Positions 17,515-27,100 of a stretch of 64,000 nt of DNA are shown piece by piece. The stretch comes from Janthinobacterium saanense (GTDB taxonomy: Bacteria > Pseudomonadota > Gammaproteobacteria > Burkholderiales > Burkholderiaceae_D). Position numbers and translations under genes: made by a program. Below the pieces are notes generated by a model. It had not been told where the DNA came from. It did not search any database and saw only the letters and a list, made by a program, of their open reading frames with translations. The stretch spans positions 186,001 to 250,000 of the forward strand of contig NZ_JACHCI010000002.1 of NCBI RefSeq assembly GCF_014200675.1, given 5' to 3'. Each line of letters starts with the position of its first letter. Position 1 is the stretch's first letter.

Positions 17515-17687
17515 TGAATGGCGGCCTGGCGCAGGGCAATCTGGTGCATGTCAAGCTCGATCTTGACGCGATGCCGCTGGACGTGGTGGCTTGTTATCCC
17601 AGCCATCGCCACCTGGCGGCCAAGACGCGCGCCTTGCTGGCGCTGCTGCAACAGCGCTTGCCTGGGATGGTGAAGATGGCGGCCTGA
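17505..17687 (+). pseudogene. C-terminal remnant of a LysR-family regulator
   Basis: About 60 codons match the end of a LysR substrate-binding domain: GLAQGNLVHVKLDLDAMPLD, then VVACYPSHRHLAAKTRALLA and LLQQRLPG. The helix-turn-helix and most of the sensor domain are absent. Together with the opposing monooxygenase end, this is what remains of a divergent regulator/enzyme pair after an internal deletion. Confidence 0.6.
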
Positions 17688-17750
17688 TAGAAAACACTGT
17701 TATGCTTTTCTGTCTTGATAGGCTTGCACCATGGTATATTCCGGGCATCA

Positions 17751-20700
17751 GTGACATGGCTTATCGACAAGGTGCACGCAAACAACATCATCAAACTGCT
17801 GGACGCCGAACATGGCGCCTTGGGAAGCATTGCAGCGGGCAGCAGCCTGGTCCATGTGCTGGAACATCTGTTGCTGGCGCTGCAAGGCCAGTCAGAGGAG
17901 ATCATGCATGGCTGCGTCGTCACGATCGACGAGGCTGACCGCATCAGTGGTCTGTCCGCTCCCAGCCTGCCACACGATCTTTGCCATAGCCTGCAGCAAG
18001 ATACGCCGCCGTCGCCGCTGTCGCCCTTCGGCGTGGCGGCTTTTTCCGGCGCGCCCGTGTATTGCGGCGACATTGCGCGCGAGCAAGGCTGGAGCCTGGG
18101 CCGCAAGGAAGCCTTGTTGCACGGCTACCGTGCCTGCTGGGTCGCCCCCGTGTTTAGCGCCAAGGGCCACATCCTGGGCGTGCTGGGCCTGCTGTTCCAG
18201 GCGCCTGGACATCCTACACAAGACGAAATCGAATTACTGCTGGTCGCGGCGCGCATTACGGCCCATGTGATCGAACGCAGCGAGCTGGAAGCGACCTTGC
18301 ACGCCAGCCGCGAACATTTTCAGTACGCTATCGAACTCAACGCCCAGGTGTTGTGGACCGCCGACAAGCAGGGTCAGCTCGATTACGTGGCCCAGCGCTG
18401 GCGCGAATGGACGGGTAATCCCGGCCTCGGCGACGACTGGCGCGATGCAGTCCACCCCGAAGACCTGGCGCGCACCGAGGCGGCCTGGCGCGAGGCGGTT
18501 GTCAGCGGCCAGCCCTGCGACGTGGAGTTGCGCGTGCAGCGGCGTGGCGGGCGCTACCGCTGGGTAAGGGCGCGCGCCTATTGCCGGCGCGATGAGGCTG
18601 GCCAGCCCATGAAATGGTATGGCTCCACGGAAGATATCGATGACCACTGGCATGCGCGCCATGCCTTGCTTGACCGGGAGGCCCAGTTCCGCTCGCTGGC
18701 TTCGGCCATGCCCAACCAGGCCTGGCTGGCCTGCAGCCAGGGCAACACTTACTGGGTCAACGAGCGCGTCTGCGAATACACGGGCTTGTCGCTGCAGGCG
18801 CTGGTCGAAGGCGGCTTGCGTGCATGCGTGCATCCCGATGACCGCCAGGCTTCCAAAGACAGTTGGCGGCAGGCCGTGGCCAACGCCAGCGCCTATGAAA
18901 ATGAATTTCGCATGCGCTGCGCCAGCGATGGCAGCTACCGCTGGTTCCTGGCGCGCGCCATGCCCTTGTTCGACGAGCAGGGTCTGGTGTTGCGCTGGGT
19001 AGGCACCAACACGGACGTGCAGGAACAAAAAAATCTGCTGGAAAAGATGGCCTATCTGAATTCTTCGCTGGAAGAGGAAATGGCCAACCGCACGGCGGAC
19101 CGCGACCGCATGTGGCGCTTGTCGACCGACATCATGCTGGTGGCCGATATGCGCGGCAAGATTATCGCTGTCAATCCGGCCTGGACCCATATACTGGAGC
19201 GACCTGAAATCGAGTCGCTGGGCATGGATTTCATCAGCCTGGTGCATCCCGAAGACCGCAGCGCGGCGCTGGACGATCTGGCGCGCATGGCCCGCTGTGG
19301 CGCCACCTTGCGCATGGAAAACCGTTACCGGCGCCGCGATGGCAGTTACCGCTGGATCTCGTGGACGGCCGTGCCCGCGCAAAACCTGGTGCATGCGATC
19401 GGCCGCGACGTGACCGATGAGCGCGACGCGCGGCTGGCGCTGGTGCGCAGCGAGCAGGCGCTGCTGCAGGCGCAAAAGCTGGAATCGATTGGCAAGCTGA
19501 CGGGTGGTGTGGCGCACGACTTTAATAACGTGCTGCAAATTATCTCGGGCAATCTGCAATTGCTGAAACTGACCCTGGCCGACAATTCGCAGGCGGCGCA
19601 GCGCCTGGCCTCGGCTGCGGCAGCCGTCGAACGGGGCGCCAAGCTGTCGTCCCAATTGCTGGCCTTTGCCCGCCGCCAGCCTTTGCGGCCTTTGGTGACG
19701 GACCTGGGACGCTTGCTGCGCCGCATGCATGAATTGATACGGCGCGCGCTGGGCGAACAAATCGCCGAAGAAACGTTTATCAGTGACGGCCTGTGGCACA
19801 CCCTGGTCGACCCGAACCAGATGGAAAACGTGCTGCTGAACATGGCGATCAATGCGCGCGATGCGATGGAAGAGGGTGGCCGCCTCACTTTTACCTTGAG
19901 CAATGTCACGCTCGATGCTGCCTATGCCAGCCAGCAGGCCGATGTGCTGCCCGGCCAGTATGTCTTGCTGACTATCACCGACACGGGCCATGGCATGGAG
20001 CGCCACGTGATCGACCAGATTTTCGAGCCGTTCTTTACCACCAAGAAAGAAGGTGATGGCACCGGCCTGGGCCTGAGCATGGCCTATGGTTTCATACGCC
20101 AGAGCGCCGGCCACATCAAGGTCGATAGCGCGCCCGGCGCCGGCACCACCTTCAAGATTTACCTGCCGCGCTCGCTGGAGCGCCTGGCCGAACCGCCACC
20201 TGGCCTGGCCGGCCCCGTGCTGGGCGGCGGCGAAACCATTTTGGTGGTGGAAGACGACGCCGCCGTGCGCAACACGGTGGTCGACATGCTGCGCGGCCTG
20301 GGCTATGAAGTACTGCACGCGGGCGATGGCGCGACTGCCTTGACGATTCTGCGCGGCGGCGTCAGCGTCGACCTGTTGTTTACCGACGTGGTCATGCCCG
20401 GCGCCGTGGGCAGTACCGAACTGGCGCGCCAGGCCAGGCTGCTGCTGCCGGAACTGGCCGTCTTGTTTACCTCGGGCTACACGCATAACGTGATCATGCA
20501 GGATGGACGATTGGCGCCCAGCGTGGAGCTGCTGAGCAAACCTTACCGGCGCGAAGACCTGGCGCGCACGGTACGCCATCTGCTGGCCGACCGCCGCCTG
20601 CCGGGCGCGCCCGACCCCTCGGGCCGGCGCGTGCTGCTGGTGGAAGACAATGACGATGCCCGTGTGATGAGCACGGAAATGCTCAATATCCTCGGCCATA

Positions 20701-20981
20701 CCGTGCACGGCGTGCGCAGCGCCGAAGAAGCCTTGCCGCTGCTGGCCTTGCCGGGGTTGGACATCCTGGTGACCGACATCAGCCTGCCCGGCCTGTCCGG
20801 CGTGGAACTGGCCCGCCACGCGCGCGCCGGCTGGCCCCACCTGGACGTGGTGTTTGCCTCGGGCCACGACTGGGGCGCCAGCCTGGCGCAAGACCAGCAT
20901 GCGCATTTCCTGCAAAAACCCTACAGCCTGGATGAACTGGCAGCCGCGCTCAAGCGCAGGCGTGCTGCGCAGGCAGGCTAA
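17751..20981 (+). CDS. Hybrid histidine kinase with GAF, three PAS and two receiver domains
   Basis: Cytoplasmic sensor kinase of about 1076 residues with no membrane segment. Order: GAF-like (to about 180), PAS 1 (around 195-310), PAS 2 (325-440), PAS 3 (470-580), HisKA with GGVAHDFNNVL (His589), HATPase (INARDAMEEGG, DTGHGM, GTGLGLSMAYG), REC 1 (TDVVMPG, Asp near 878) and REC 2 (TDISLPG, Asp near 1009). It autophosphorylates and can relay phosphate to its own receivers. The start is uncertain: GTG 17751 is used, while TTG 17715 or a later GTG near 17772 are alternatives. Its stop overlaps that of the convergent pseudo-kinase. Confidence 0.88.
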   Translation: MTWLIDKVHANNIIKLLDAEHGALGSIAAGSSLVHVLEHLLLALQGQSEEIMHGCVVTIDEADRISGLSAPSLPHDLCHSLQQDTPPSPLSPFGVAAFSGAPVYCGDIAREQGWSLGRKEALLHGYRACWVAPVFSAKGHILGVLGLLFQAPGHPTQDEIELLLVAARITAHVIERSELEATLHASREHFQYAIELNAQVLWTADKQGQLDYVAQRWREWTGNPGLGDDWRDAVHPEDLARTEAAWREAVVSGQPCDVELRVQRRGGRYRWVRARAYCRRDEAGQPMKWYGSTEDIDDHWHARHALLDREAQFRSLASAMPNQAWLACSQGNTYWVNERVCEYTGLSLQALVEGGLRACVHPDDRQASKDSWRQAVANASAYENEFRMRCASDGSYRWFLARAMPLFDEQGLVLRWVGTNTDVQEQKNLLEKMAYLNSSLEEEMANRTADRDRMWRLSTDIMLVADMRGKIIAVNPAWTHILERPEIESLGMDFISLVHPEDRSAALDDLARMARCGATLRMENRYRRRDGSYRWISWTAVPAQNLVHAIGRDVTDERDARLALVRSEQALLQAQKLESIGKLTGGVAHDFNNVLQIISGNLQLLKLTLADNSQAAQRLASAAAAVERGAKLSSQLLAFARRQPLRPLVTDLGRLLRRMHELIRRALGEQIAEETFISDGLWHTLVDPNQMENVLLNMAINARDAMEEGGRLTFTLSNVTLDAAYASQQADVLPGQYVLLTITDTGHGMERHVIDQIFEPFFTTKKEGDGTGLGLSMAYGFIRQSAGHIKVDSAPGAGTTFKIYLPRSLERLAEPPPGLAGPVLGGGETILVVEDDAAVRNTVVDMLRGLGYEVLHAGDGATALTILRGGVSVDLLFTDVVMPGAVGSTELARQARLLLPELAVLFTSGYTHNVIMQDGRLAPSVELLSKPYRREDLARTVRHLLADRRLPGAPDPSGRRVLLVEDNDDARVMSTEMLNILGHTVHGVRSAEEALPLLALPGLDILVTDISLPGLSGVELARHARAGWPHLDVVFASGHDWGASLAQDQHAHFLQKPYSLDELAAALKRRRAAQAG

Positions 20982-22093
20982 CTGCCGGTTCGGCTGGCCA
21001 GCAACTGCGCGGCCAGTGCGCCGCCCTGTTCGACGGCGGCGCTGCAAGCGGCCAGTTGCAGTGCCGCTTGCGGATCGTTGGCCACGCTGGCTTGCAGCAA
21101 TTGCAGCTTGCTGGCAATAATTTGCAGCACCTCGTCCAGATCGCGGGCCACGCTGCCGTGCAAGGGGCGCGAGGCCTGCAGCAGTTCCGCTTCGAGTTTT
21201 TTCTCCAGGCTGATGTCGCGGGCGCTGCAATATACTTTGTTTCCCTCGGGCACGGCCACCCACGATAGCCAGCGCCATCCGCCCAGCTTGTGGCGGTAGC
21301 GGTTTTCAAAGCGCAAGGCGGGCTGGCCCTGTTTTGCCGCTTCCCAGGTGGCCTGGGTGCGTAGCAGGTCGTCGGGATGCAGCAGTTCCAGAAAGCGCGT
21401 GCGGCGGATTTCTTCTTCGCTCCAGCCCAGGGTGGCTTGCCAGGCGGGATTGGAATGCTCGAAATAGCCATCGAGGTTGAGCACGCCCAGCAGGTCCGGG
21501 CTGACTGTCCAGGTACGGCCGAATGCGTGCGTGCGCTCTGCCAGCAGGCGTTCCATGTTGGCGCTCAGCGCGCGCAGCCTGGTTTCGACCTGCGCCCGCA
21601 AGATGGTCGACCAGGCCCGCTCCGACACATGCACGGCCAGTTCGATGTCGTCCGCGTGCCACAGCCTTGCCGTGTGGCTGTGGATGGCGACCAGCGCGGC
21701 CAGCCGTCCTTCCCTGGTGATGGGCACGTAGAGCAGGGCCTGCACGGACAGGCGAAAGAATGCTGCCAGGGCTGCCGGCGTGGACGTGCGCGTATCGTGG
21801 GCCACGTCGCTGATGGCGACGGGACGGGCGGCCGCCAATTCCGCCTTTAATTCATCTCCGAGCACATACTCGCCCGCGGCGCCAGGCACCATGCCGTCGC
21901 TCCAGGCATGCTGCACGATCAGGCCAGCATGCTTTGGGTCGACCTCAAAACAGCTGACCTGCTGCGCGCCCAGGCGCTGGCCCAGCATCTGCGCCGACAG
22001 GGCGAGGATGTCGTGCGTATCGTGCAATGGCCGCAAGCGGCGTTCCAGCTGCAGCAGAAAGGCGGCAGTGCCAGATTTGTTGATCTCGGTCAT
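20978..22093 (-). CDS. GAF-PAS protein with degenerate HisKA region (pseudo-kinase)
   Basis: Protein of 371 residues: GAF (about 25-165), PAS (about 190-310, with GYFEHSNPAWQATLGWSEEE and FENRYRHKLGGWRWLSW) and a HisKA-like helix pair. The phospho-acceptor box reads SVARDLDEVLQIIASKLQLL against GVAHDFNNVLQIISGNLQLL in the convergent neighbour kinase, so the His is Arg317. No ATPase domain follows; the protein stops at LASRTGS. It cannot be a kinase on its own. It could form mixed dimers with the neighbour or relay a GAF/PAS signal. It is the last gene of the four-gene operon, 8 nt after the REC-kinase gene. Its stop codon shares bases with the opposing stop (20978-20981). Confidence 0.85.
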   Translation of the reverse strand: MTEINKSGTAAFLLQLERRLRPLHDTHDILALSAQMLGQRLGAQQVSCFEVDPKHAGLIVQHAWSDGMVPGAAGEYVLGDELKAELAAARPVAISDVAHDTRTSTPAALAAFFRLSVQALLYVPITREGRLAALVAIHSHTARLWHADDIELAVHVSERAWSTILRAQVETRLRALSANMERLLAERTHAFGRTWTVSPDLLGVLNLDGYFEHSNPAWQATLGWSEEEIRRTRFLELLHPDDLLRTQATWEAAKQGQPALRFENRYRHKLGGWRWLSWVAVPEGNKVYCSARDISLEKKLEAELLQASRPLHGSVARDLDEVLQIIASKLQLLQASVANDPQAALQLAACSAAVEQGGALAAQLLASRTGS

Positions 22094-22101
22094 GCCGGGC
22101 C

Positions 22102-23292
22102 TCAGCTTCCTGCCAGCGGCAAGGTGACGCTGAACAGCGCGCCGTGGCCGGGCTGGCTTTGCAGGGTGATGGCGCCGCCGTGGGCGTCGACCAGTTGCTT
22201 GGTGATGAAGAGTCCCAGGCCCAGGCCGCCGCTGCGGTCATGCTGCACCACCCGTTCGAAGGCGTCAAAGATACGTTCCTGGTCCTTGGCGCTGATGCCG
22301 ATGCCGTGGTCGCGCACTTCGATGACGGCGCTGTTTTGCGTGGCCGCCAGGCTGATGGCAACCGGTTTCCCCCCGCCATAGCGCAAGGCATTGCTGATCA
22401 GGTTGACGACGATCTGTTCGACGCGGAAGGCGTCCCAGTAACCGCTGATCTGCTCCAGCGCCTGCAGCTCCAGCGTGCTGCCGGTCGATGCCGCATAGGG
22501 TGACAGATCGTCGGCCAGGCGCCGCACCAGTTCGCTCAGGTCGACCAGTTCACGGCGTATCGACAGCTTGCCGCTGCTGATGCGCGATACGTCGAGCATG
22601 TCGTCGATCAGGCGCACCATGCTGCGGATCTGGCGCCCGTCGCGCTCGACCATTTTTTGCAGCTTGTCTGGCGCGAATGCGGCCAGATTGTCGCGTTCCA
22701 GGTTCAAGGTGCGCATCTGCGTTTCCAAAAACAGGGTATTTAATGGCGTGCGCAATTCGTGCGCCACCATCGACATGAATTCGTCGCGCATGCGCAAGGA
22801 ACGCTGCAGCTCGGCCTGGGTGGTGCGCAATTCCTGCAGCAGCGCTTCCTGTTGTAAACGACTTTGTTCCAGCGCCAAGACCTGGCGCCGCGTTTCCATG
22901 CGCTGCTGGTGCAGGGCCACGAAGACGTTGACCTTGCTTTGCACGGCATTGATGTCGAGCGGCTTGTGCAGGAAATCGACGGCGCCGCTTTCATAACCCT
23001 GGAAGGAAAAATTCATTTCCTTGCCGGCCGCCGTGACGAAGACGATGGGAATATGGCGGGTTTTTTCGGTGCCGCGCATCAATTGCGCCAGCTCGAAACC
23101 ATCCATGCCGGGCATTTGCACGTCGAGGATGGCCAGCGCGAAATCATGTTCCAGCAGCAAAGCCAGCGCTTCTTCGCCCGACGAGGCTTGATAGATGCTG
23201 CGGTCGTGTTCGCGTATCAGGGCGTTCAGGGCGCGCAGGTTTTCAGGCAGATCGTCGACGATCAATAATTTGGTGCTGCTGTCATGTGTCAT
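22102..23292 (-). CDS. Response regulator-histidine kinase hybrid (REC-HisKA-HATPase)
   Basis: Soluble protein of 396 residues. An N-terminal receiver (ILDVQMPGMDG, Asp57; HKPLD with the conserved Lys) is followed by a coiled coil (about 120-170), HisKA with SMVAHELRTPLN (His178) and a HATPase domain (ISNALRYGGG, DHGIGI, GLGLGLFITKQLV). This architecture lets an upstream kinase switch the output kinase by phosphorylating the receiver. Its start overlaps the end of the cheR-like gene by 11 nt. The large CHASE3 hybrid kinase two genes upstream is the obvious input partner. Confidence 0.93.
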   Translation of the reverse strand: MTHDSSTKLLIVDDLPENLRALNALIREHDRSIYQASSGEEALALLLEHDFALAILDVQMPGMDGFELAQLMRGTEKTRHIPIVFVTAAGKEMNFSFQGYESGAVDFLHKPLDINAVQSKVNVFVALHQQRMETRRQVLALEQSRLQQEALLQELRTTQAELQRSLRMRDEFMSMVAHELRTPLNTLFLETQMRTLNLERDNLAAFAPDKLQKMVERDGRQIRSMVRLIDDMLDVSRISSGKLSIRRELVDLSELVRRLADDLSPYAASTGSTLELQALEQISGYWDAFRVEQIVVNLISNALRYGGGKPVAISLAATQNSAVIEVRDHGIGISAKDQERIFDAFERVVQHDRSGGLGLGLFITKQLVDAHGGAITLQSQPGHGALFSVTLPLAGS

Positions 23293-24157
23293 GGCGTACT
23301 CCTGAAACGTGTTTCCTGGCGCGCTTGCGGTACAGCTTTGCTACTTCAGGCAGAGGCTCGAAATCGTCGGCAACGCTGGAAAAGTTGGGTACTTCGCGGC
23401 TGCCCAGTCCCAGGAAACCCCGGTGGCACAGCGATTCGTGAAACAGGCCCAGCGCCCGGTCTTGCAAGGTTTTGTTAAAGTAAATCAAGACGTTGCGGCA
23501 ACAGATCAATTGCGTTTCCGCAAACACGCTGTCCGTCGCCAGGCTGTGGTCGGCGTAATTGATGTGTTCCAGCAAACGGGCATCGAAACGCACCGTCGCA
23601 TGCTCGGCCGTGTAATAGTCTTGCAGCCAGCCCGTGCCGCCCGCCGCCAGATAGTCGGCACTGGCCTGCTCCATGCGCAACAGTGGATACACCCCTTGGG
23701 CTGCTTTCTGCAGCGCCTGCGGATTGATATCGGTGGCGTAGATCAGGCTGCGCGCCAGCAAGCCTTCTTCGTGCAGCACGATGGCCAGCGACAGCGCTTC
23801 CTCGCCCGTGCAGCAGCCGGCCACCCAGATCCTGGGCGAAGGGTAAGTCTTGAGCACAGGCACTACCTGCTGGCGCAAGGCCAGGAAAAAACCGGGGTCG
23901 CGGAACATTTGCGTTACCGGCACGGTCAAAATCTGCAGCAGCTGGCCAAAAGCGACGGCGTCGTCCAGCACGATCCGCTGCAAAGCGGGCAGGCTGGCGC
24001 ACTGGAAACGCTCCAGCGCGTGGTTCAGGCGGCGGCGCTGCGAGGGCAGGGCGTAGTGGCGAAAGTCGTAGCTGTAGCGCTGGTACAGCGCTTCCATCAA
24101 CGCTTGCAGTTGCGCATCTGTATAGGGTACTACCGAGGCATGCATCGTTTGCGTCAC
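23282..24157 (-). CDS. CheR-type SAM-dependent methyltransferase
   Basis: Protein of about 291 residues with the CheR fold. A helical N-domain (LMEALYQRYSYDFRHYALPS, where the YDFR/Y patch is typical) is followed by a Rossmann-like SAM domain (VTQMFRDPGFF, WVAGCCTGEEALSLA, YATDINPQALQ, CCRNVLIYFNK). Classical CheR methylates glutamates of chemoreceptors. Here it lies between two kinase genes, so it may modify a sensor rather than a chemotaxis receptor. The GTG start at 24157 overlaps the upstream kinase stop as GTGA; ATG 24145 is the alternative. No C-terminal TPR region is present. Confidence 0.88.
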   Translation of the reverse strand: MTQTMHASVVPYTDAQLQALMEALYQRYSYDFRHYALPSQRRRLNHALERFQCASLPALQRIVLDDAVAFGQLLQILTVPVTQMFRDPGFFLALRQQVVPVLKTYPSPRIWVAGCCTGEEALSLAIVLHEEGLLARSLIYATDINPQALQKAAQGVYPLLRMEQASADYLAAGGTGWLQDYYTAEHATVRFDARLLEHINYADHSLATDSVFAETQLICCRNVLIYFNKTLQDRALGLFHESLCHRGFLGLGSREVPNFSSVADDFEPLPEVAKLYRKRARKHVSGVRHDT

Positions 24158-27100
24158 ATGCGTTCCATCTTCGGCATCCACACGCGCAGCAGCGAATACA
24201 GGCGGTCGAGGTCGATAGGCTTGGCCAGATAATCGGAAGCGCCCGCCTGCAGGCATTCTTCCTGGTCATTTTTCATGGCCTTGGCCGTGATGGCGATGAT
24301 GGGCAGCTTGTTGAAGCGGCCGTCGGCGCGGATCTGGCGCGTTGCTTCCAGTCCATCCATGCCGGGCATCATCACATCCATCAGCACCAGGTCAATATCG
24401 TCCACGCTGTTGAGCTTGCTGATCGCTTCGAAACCATTGCGGCCGATTTCCACCAGCACGCCTTTTTGCTCCAGCGCATTGGTCAAGGCAAAGATGTTGC
24501 GCACGTCGTCGTCCACCAGCAAGATTCTGCGGCCTTCGAAGACGCGCTCGCGGCTGCGCACCTGTTGCAGCATGCCTTGCCGCTCGCTCGACAGTTCCGA
24601 CTCTACCTTGTGCAGGAACAAGGTCACTTCGTCCAGCAGGCGCTCGGGCGATCGGGCGCCCTTGATGATGATGGAGCGCGAATATTTCATCAGGTCCGCT
24701 TCTTCTTCGCGGCTCAGGTTGCGCCCCGTGTAGACGATGACGGGCGGGAAGGAGCACAGTTCCTCGTGTTCCATGCGCTCGAGCAACTCGTTACCCTGGA
24801 TATCGGGCAGTTTCAAGTCGATGATCATGCAATCGAAAGTCTGGGTTTTCAGCAAGGCCAAAGCCTCTTCGCCCAGCGCCACGGCAGTGATCTCCACGTC
24901 ATCGTCGCTGATCAGGCGCACCACGCTTGCGCGCTGGCGTTCATCGTCTTCCACCAGCAGTATGCGTTTCATCTTTTGCGTGAACTTGGCCTCGAGCTTG
25001 AGGAATACGTCTTTCAGCTGGTCGCGCGTACGCGGTTTTGTCGCGTAGCCGATGGCGCCCAGCTGCATGGCCGCTTGCACCTGGTCGTTGCCGGACACGA
25101 TGTGCACGGGGATATGGCGGGTCAGCGGATTTTCCTTGAGCATCTGCAAGACCAGCAAACCTGGCCGGTCGGGCAGGCCGATATCGAGCAAGATGGCGTC
25201 GGGCAAGAACTCCAAGGCCAGGCGCAAGCCCTCGTCGGCGCCGTGCGCCACCAGGCAGCGGTAGTGCATTTCATGCGCCAGGTCGAACAGGATGCCGGCA
25301 AACGCCGGTTCATCCTCGATCACCAGTACCGAGCGCTGGCCCGTCTTGGCGGCGCCTGCCTGGTCGCGGTCATCCTTGAAAGTAGGCAAGGGCACGGCCC
25401 TTGCAGGTATGGCTACAGGTGCGGCAGGCTGGCTGGCTGGTGCGCTAACGAGGTCTGGGCGATGCGGCGTTGCCGCTGCTTGCCAGGCCAGCGGCAGGGT
25501 CAAGCTGAACGTGCTGCCCTGGCCCGGCGTGCTGGCCAGCTCGATGCTGCCGCCCAGCAATGCTGCCAGATCGCGTGAAATCGACAGGCCCAGGCCCGTG
25601 CCGCCATAGCGGCGGCTGGTCGTGCCATCGGCCTGGTGGAAGGCGTCGAAGATGCGCTGCTGCTGGTCGCTGGCGATGCCGATGCCGGAATCCTGTACCT
25701 GGAAGCGCGCATTGCCGGCCTCGTCCACGCCGGCGTGCAGGGTTACCGTGCCCGCATCCGTGAATTTGATGGCGTTCGACAGCAGGTTCTTGAGGATTTG
25801 TTCCAGGCGCTGGCGGTCGCTGACAAACGCGGGCGGCGTATCGGGCGCCACTTGCACCACAAAGTCCAGATGCTTTTGCTGGGCTTGCGGGCCGAACAGC
25901 ATCTTCATGCTGCTTAATAACTCTTCGAAAGGCACGGATTCCGGCACCAGTTCCAGCTTGCCGGCTTCGACCTTGGAAATGTCGAGGATGTCGTTAATCA
26001 GGGTCAGCAAGTCGTTGCCGGCCGAATAGATGGTTTGCGCGAACGTCACTTGCTCGGGCGTCAGATTGCCGCCGCTATTGTCGGCCAGCAGTTTCGACAG
26101 GATCAAGGAGCTGTTGAGCGGGGTGCGCAGCTCGTGCGACATATTGGCCAGGAATTCCGACTTGTAGCGGCTGGCCTTTTGCAATTCCTCGGCGCGCGCC
26201 TCGAGCTGGGTGTGGGCTTCGACTATGGCCATGTTTTTCTGGTCCAGCGCCAGTGCCTGCACGGCGAGTTGCTCGTTGGAGTGTTCCAGCGCCGTTTTTT
26301 GCGTTTCCAGATGCGCTTGCGACTGTTCCAGCACGCGCGACTGTTCACCCAGTTCTTCGTTGGCGGTGCGCAATTCTTCTTGCTGCACTTCCAGCTCTTC
26401 ATTCAGTTGTTGGGTTTCTTCCAGTACATTTTGCAGACGCTGACGGTATTGCGCCGCTTCCACCGAAGTGCCGACATTGGCGGCGATCAGGCGCAGCAAT
26501 TCCAGGTCGCGTTTGTCGACGGGGTGCGTAAAGGCCAGCTCGATCACGCCATTCACGGTGCCTTCATTATCCACCGGCAACAGCACCAGTTCCAGCGGCG
26601 CGCCATGGCCCACGCTGGAATGGACGGTCAGATAGTTGCCCGGCACCTGGCGGATATGCTTGAGGCGTTTTTCGCGCGCCGTTTCACCCACCAGTCCTTC
26701 GCCCAGCTTGAACACCTGTTTTTCGCGCGCGCCTTGCTCGGTGAAACCATACACGGCTGCACGGCGCAGGCTGCCATCGTCATCGACCACATACAGGGTG
26801 GCGACAGCAACTTCCAGCCGCCTGGCCAGGAAATCGAGTACTTGCCGCCCCAGTTGCTGCAGGGCCAACTGGCCACGCGTGTGTTCCGCCAGTTCGGTTT
26901 GCCCCGTGCGCAACCACGCCTGTTCTTGCAGCACATCATTATCCTTGCCGCGCTGCTCCAGTGCCTCGTTGTAAATGGACGATAGCTGTAGCAACTCACG
27001 CCGGCCCAGGTAGGCCAGCAGGCCCGACAAGCCCAGGCTCAGGAAAAGAAATACCAGCACCGTGAACGTGGTGCCATTTTCGGCCTGGTCGCTGCGTTCC

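Noticed and set aside
18234-21278. A 1014-codon open frame on the - strand, opposite the hybrid kinase
   Set aside because: It is antisense to clear HisKA, HATPase and receiver motifs and has a biased His/Gln/Ala composition with no domains; such frames arise in GC-rich coding DNA.
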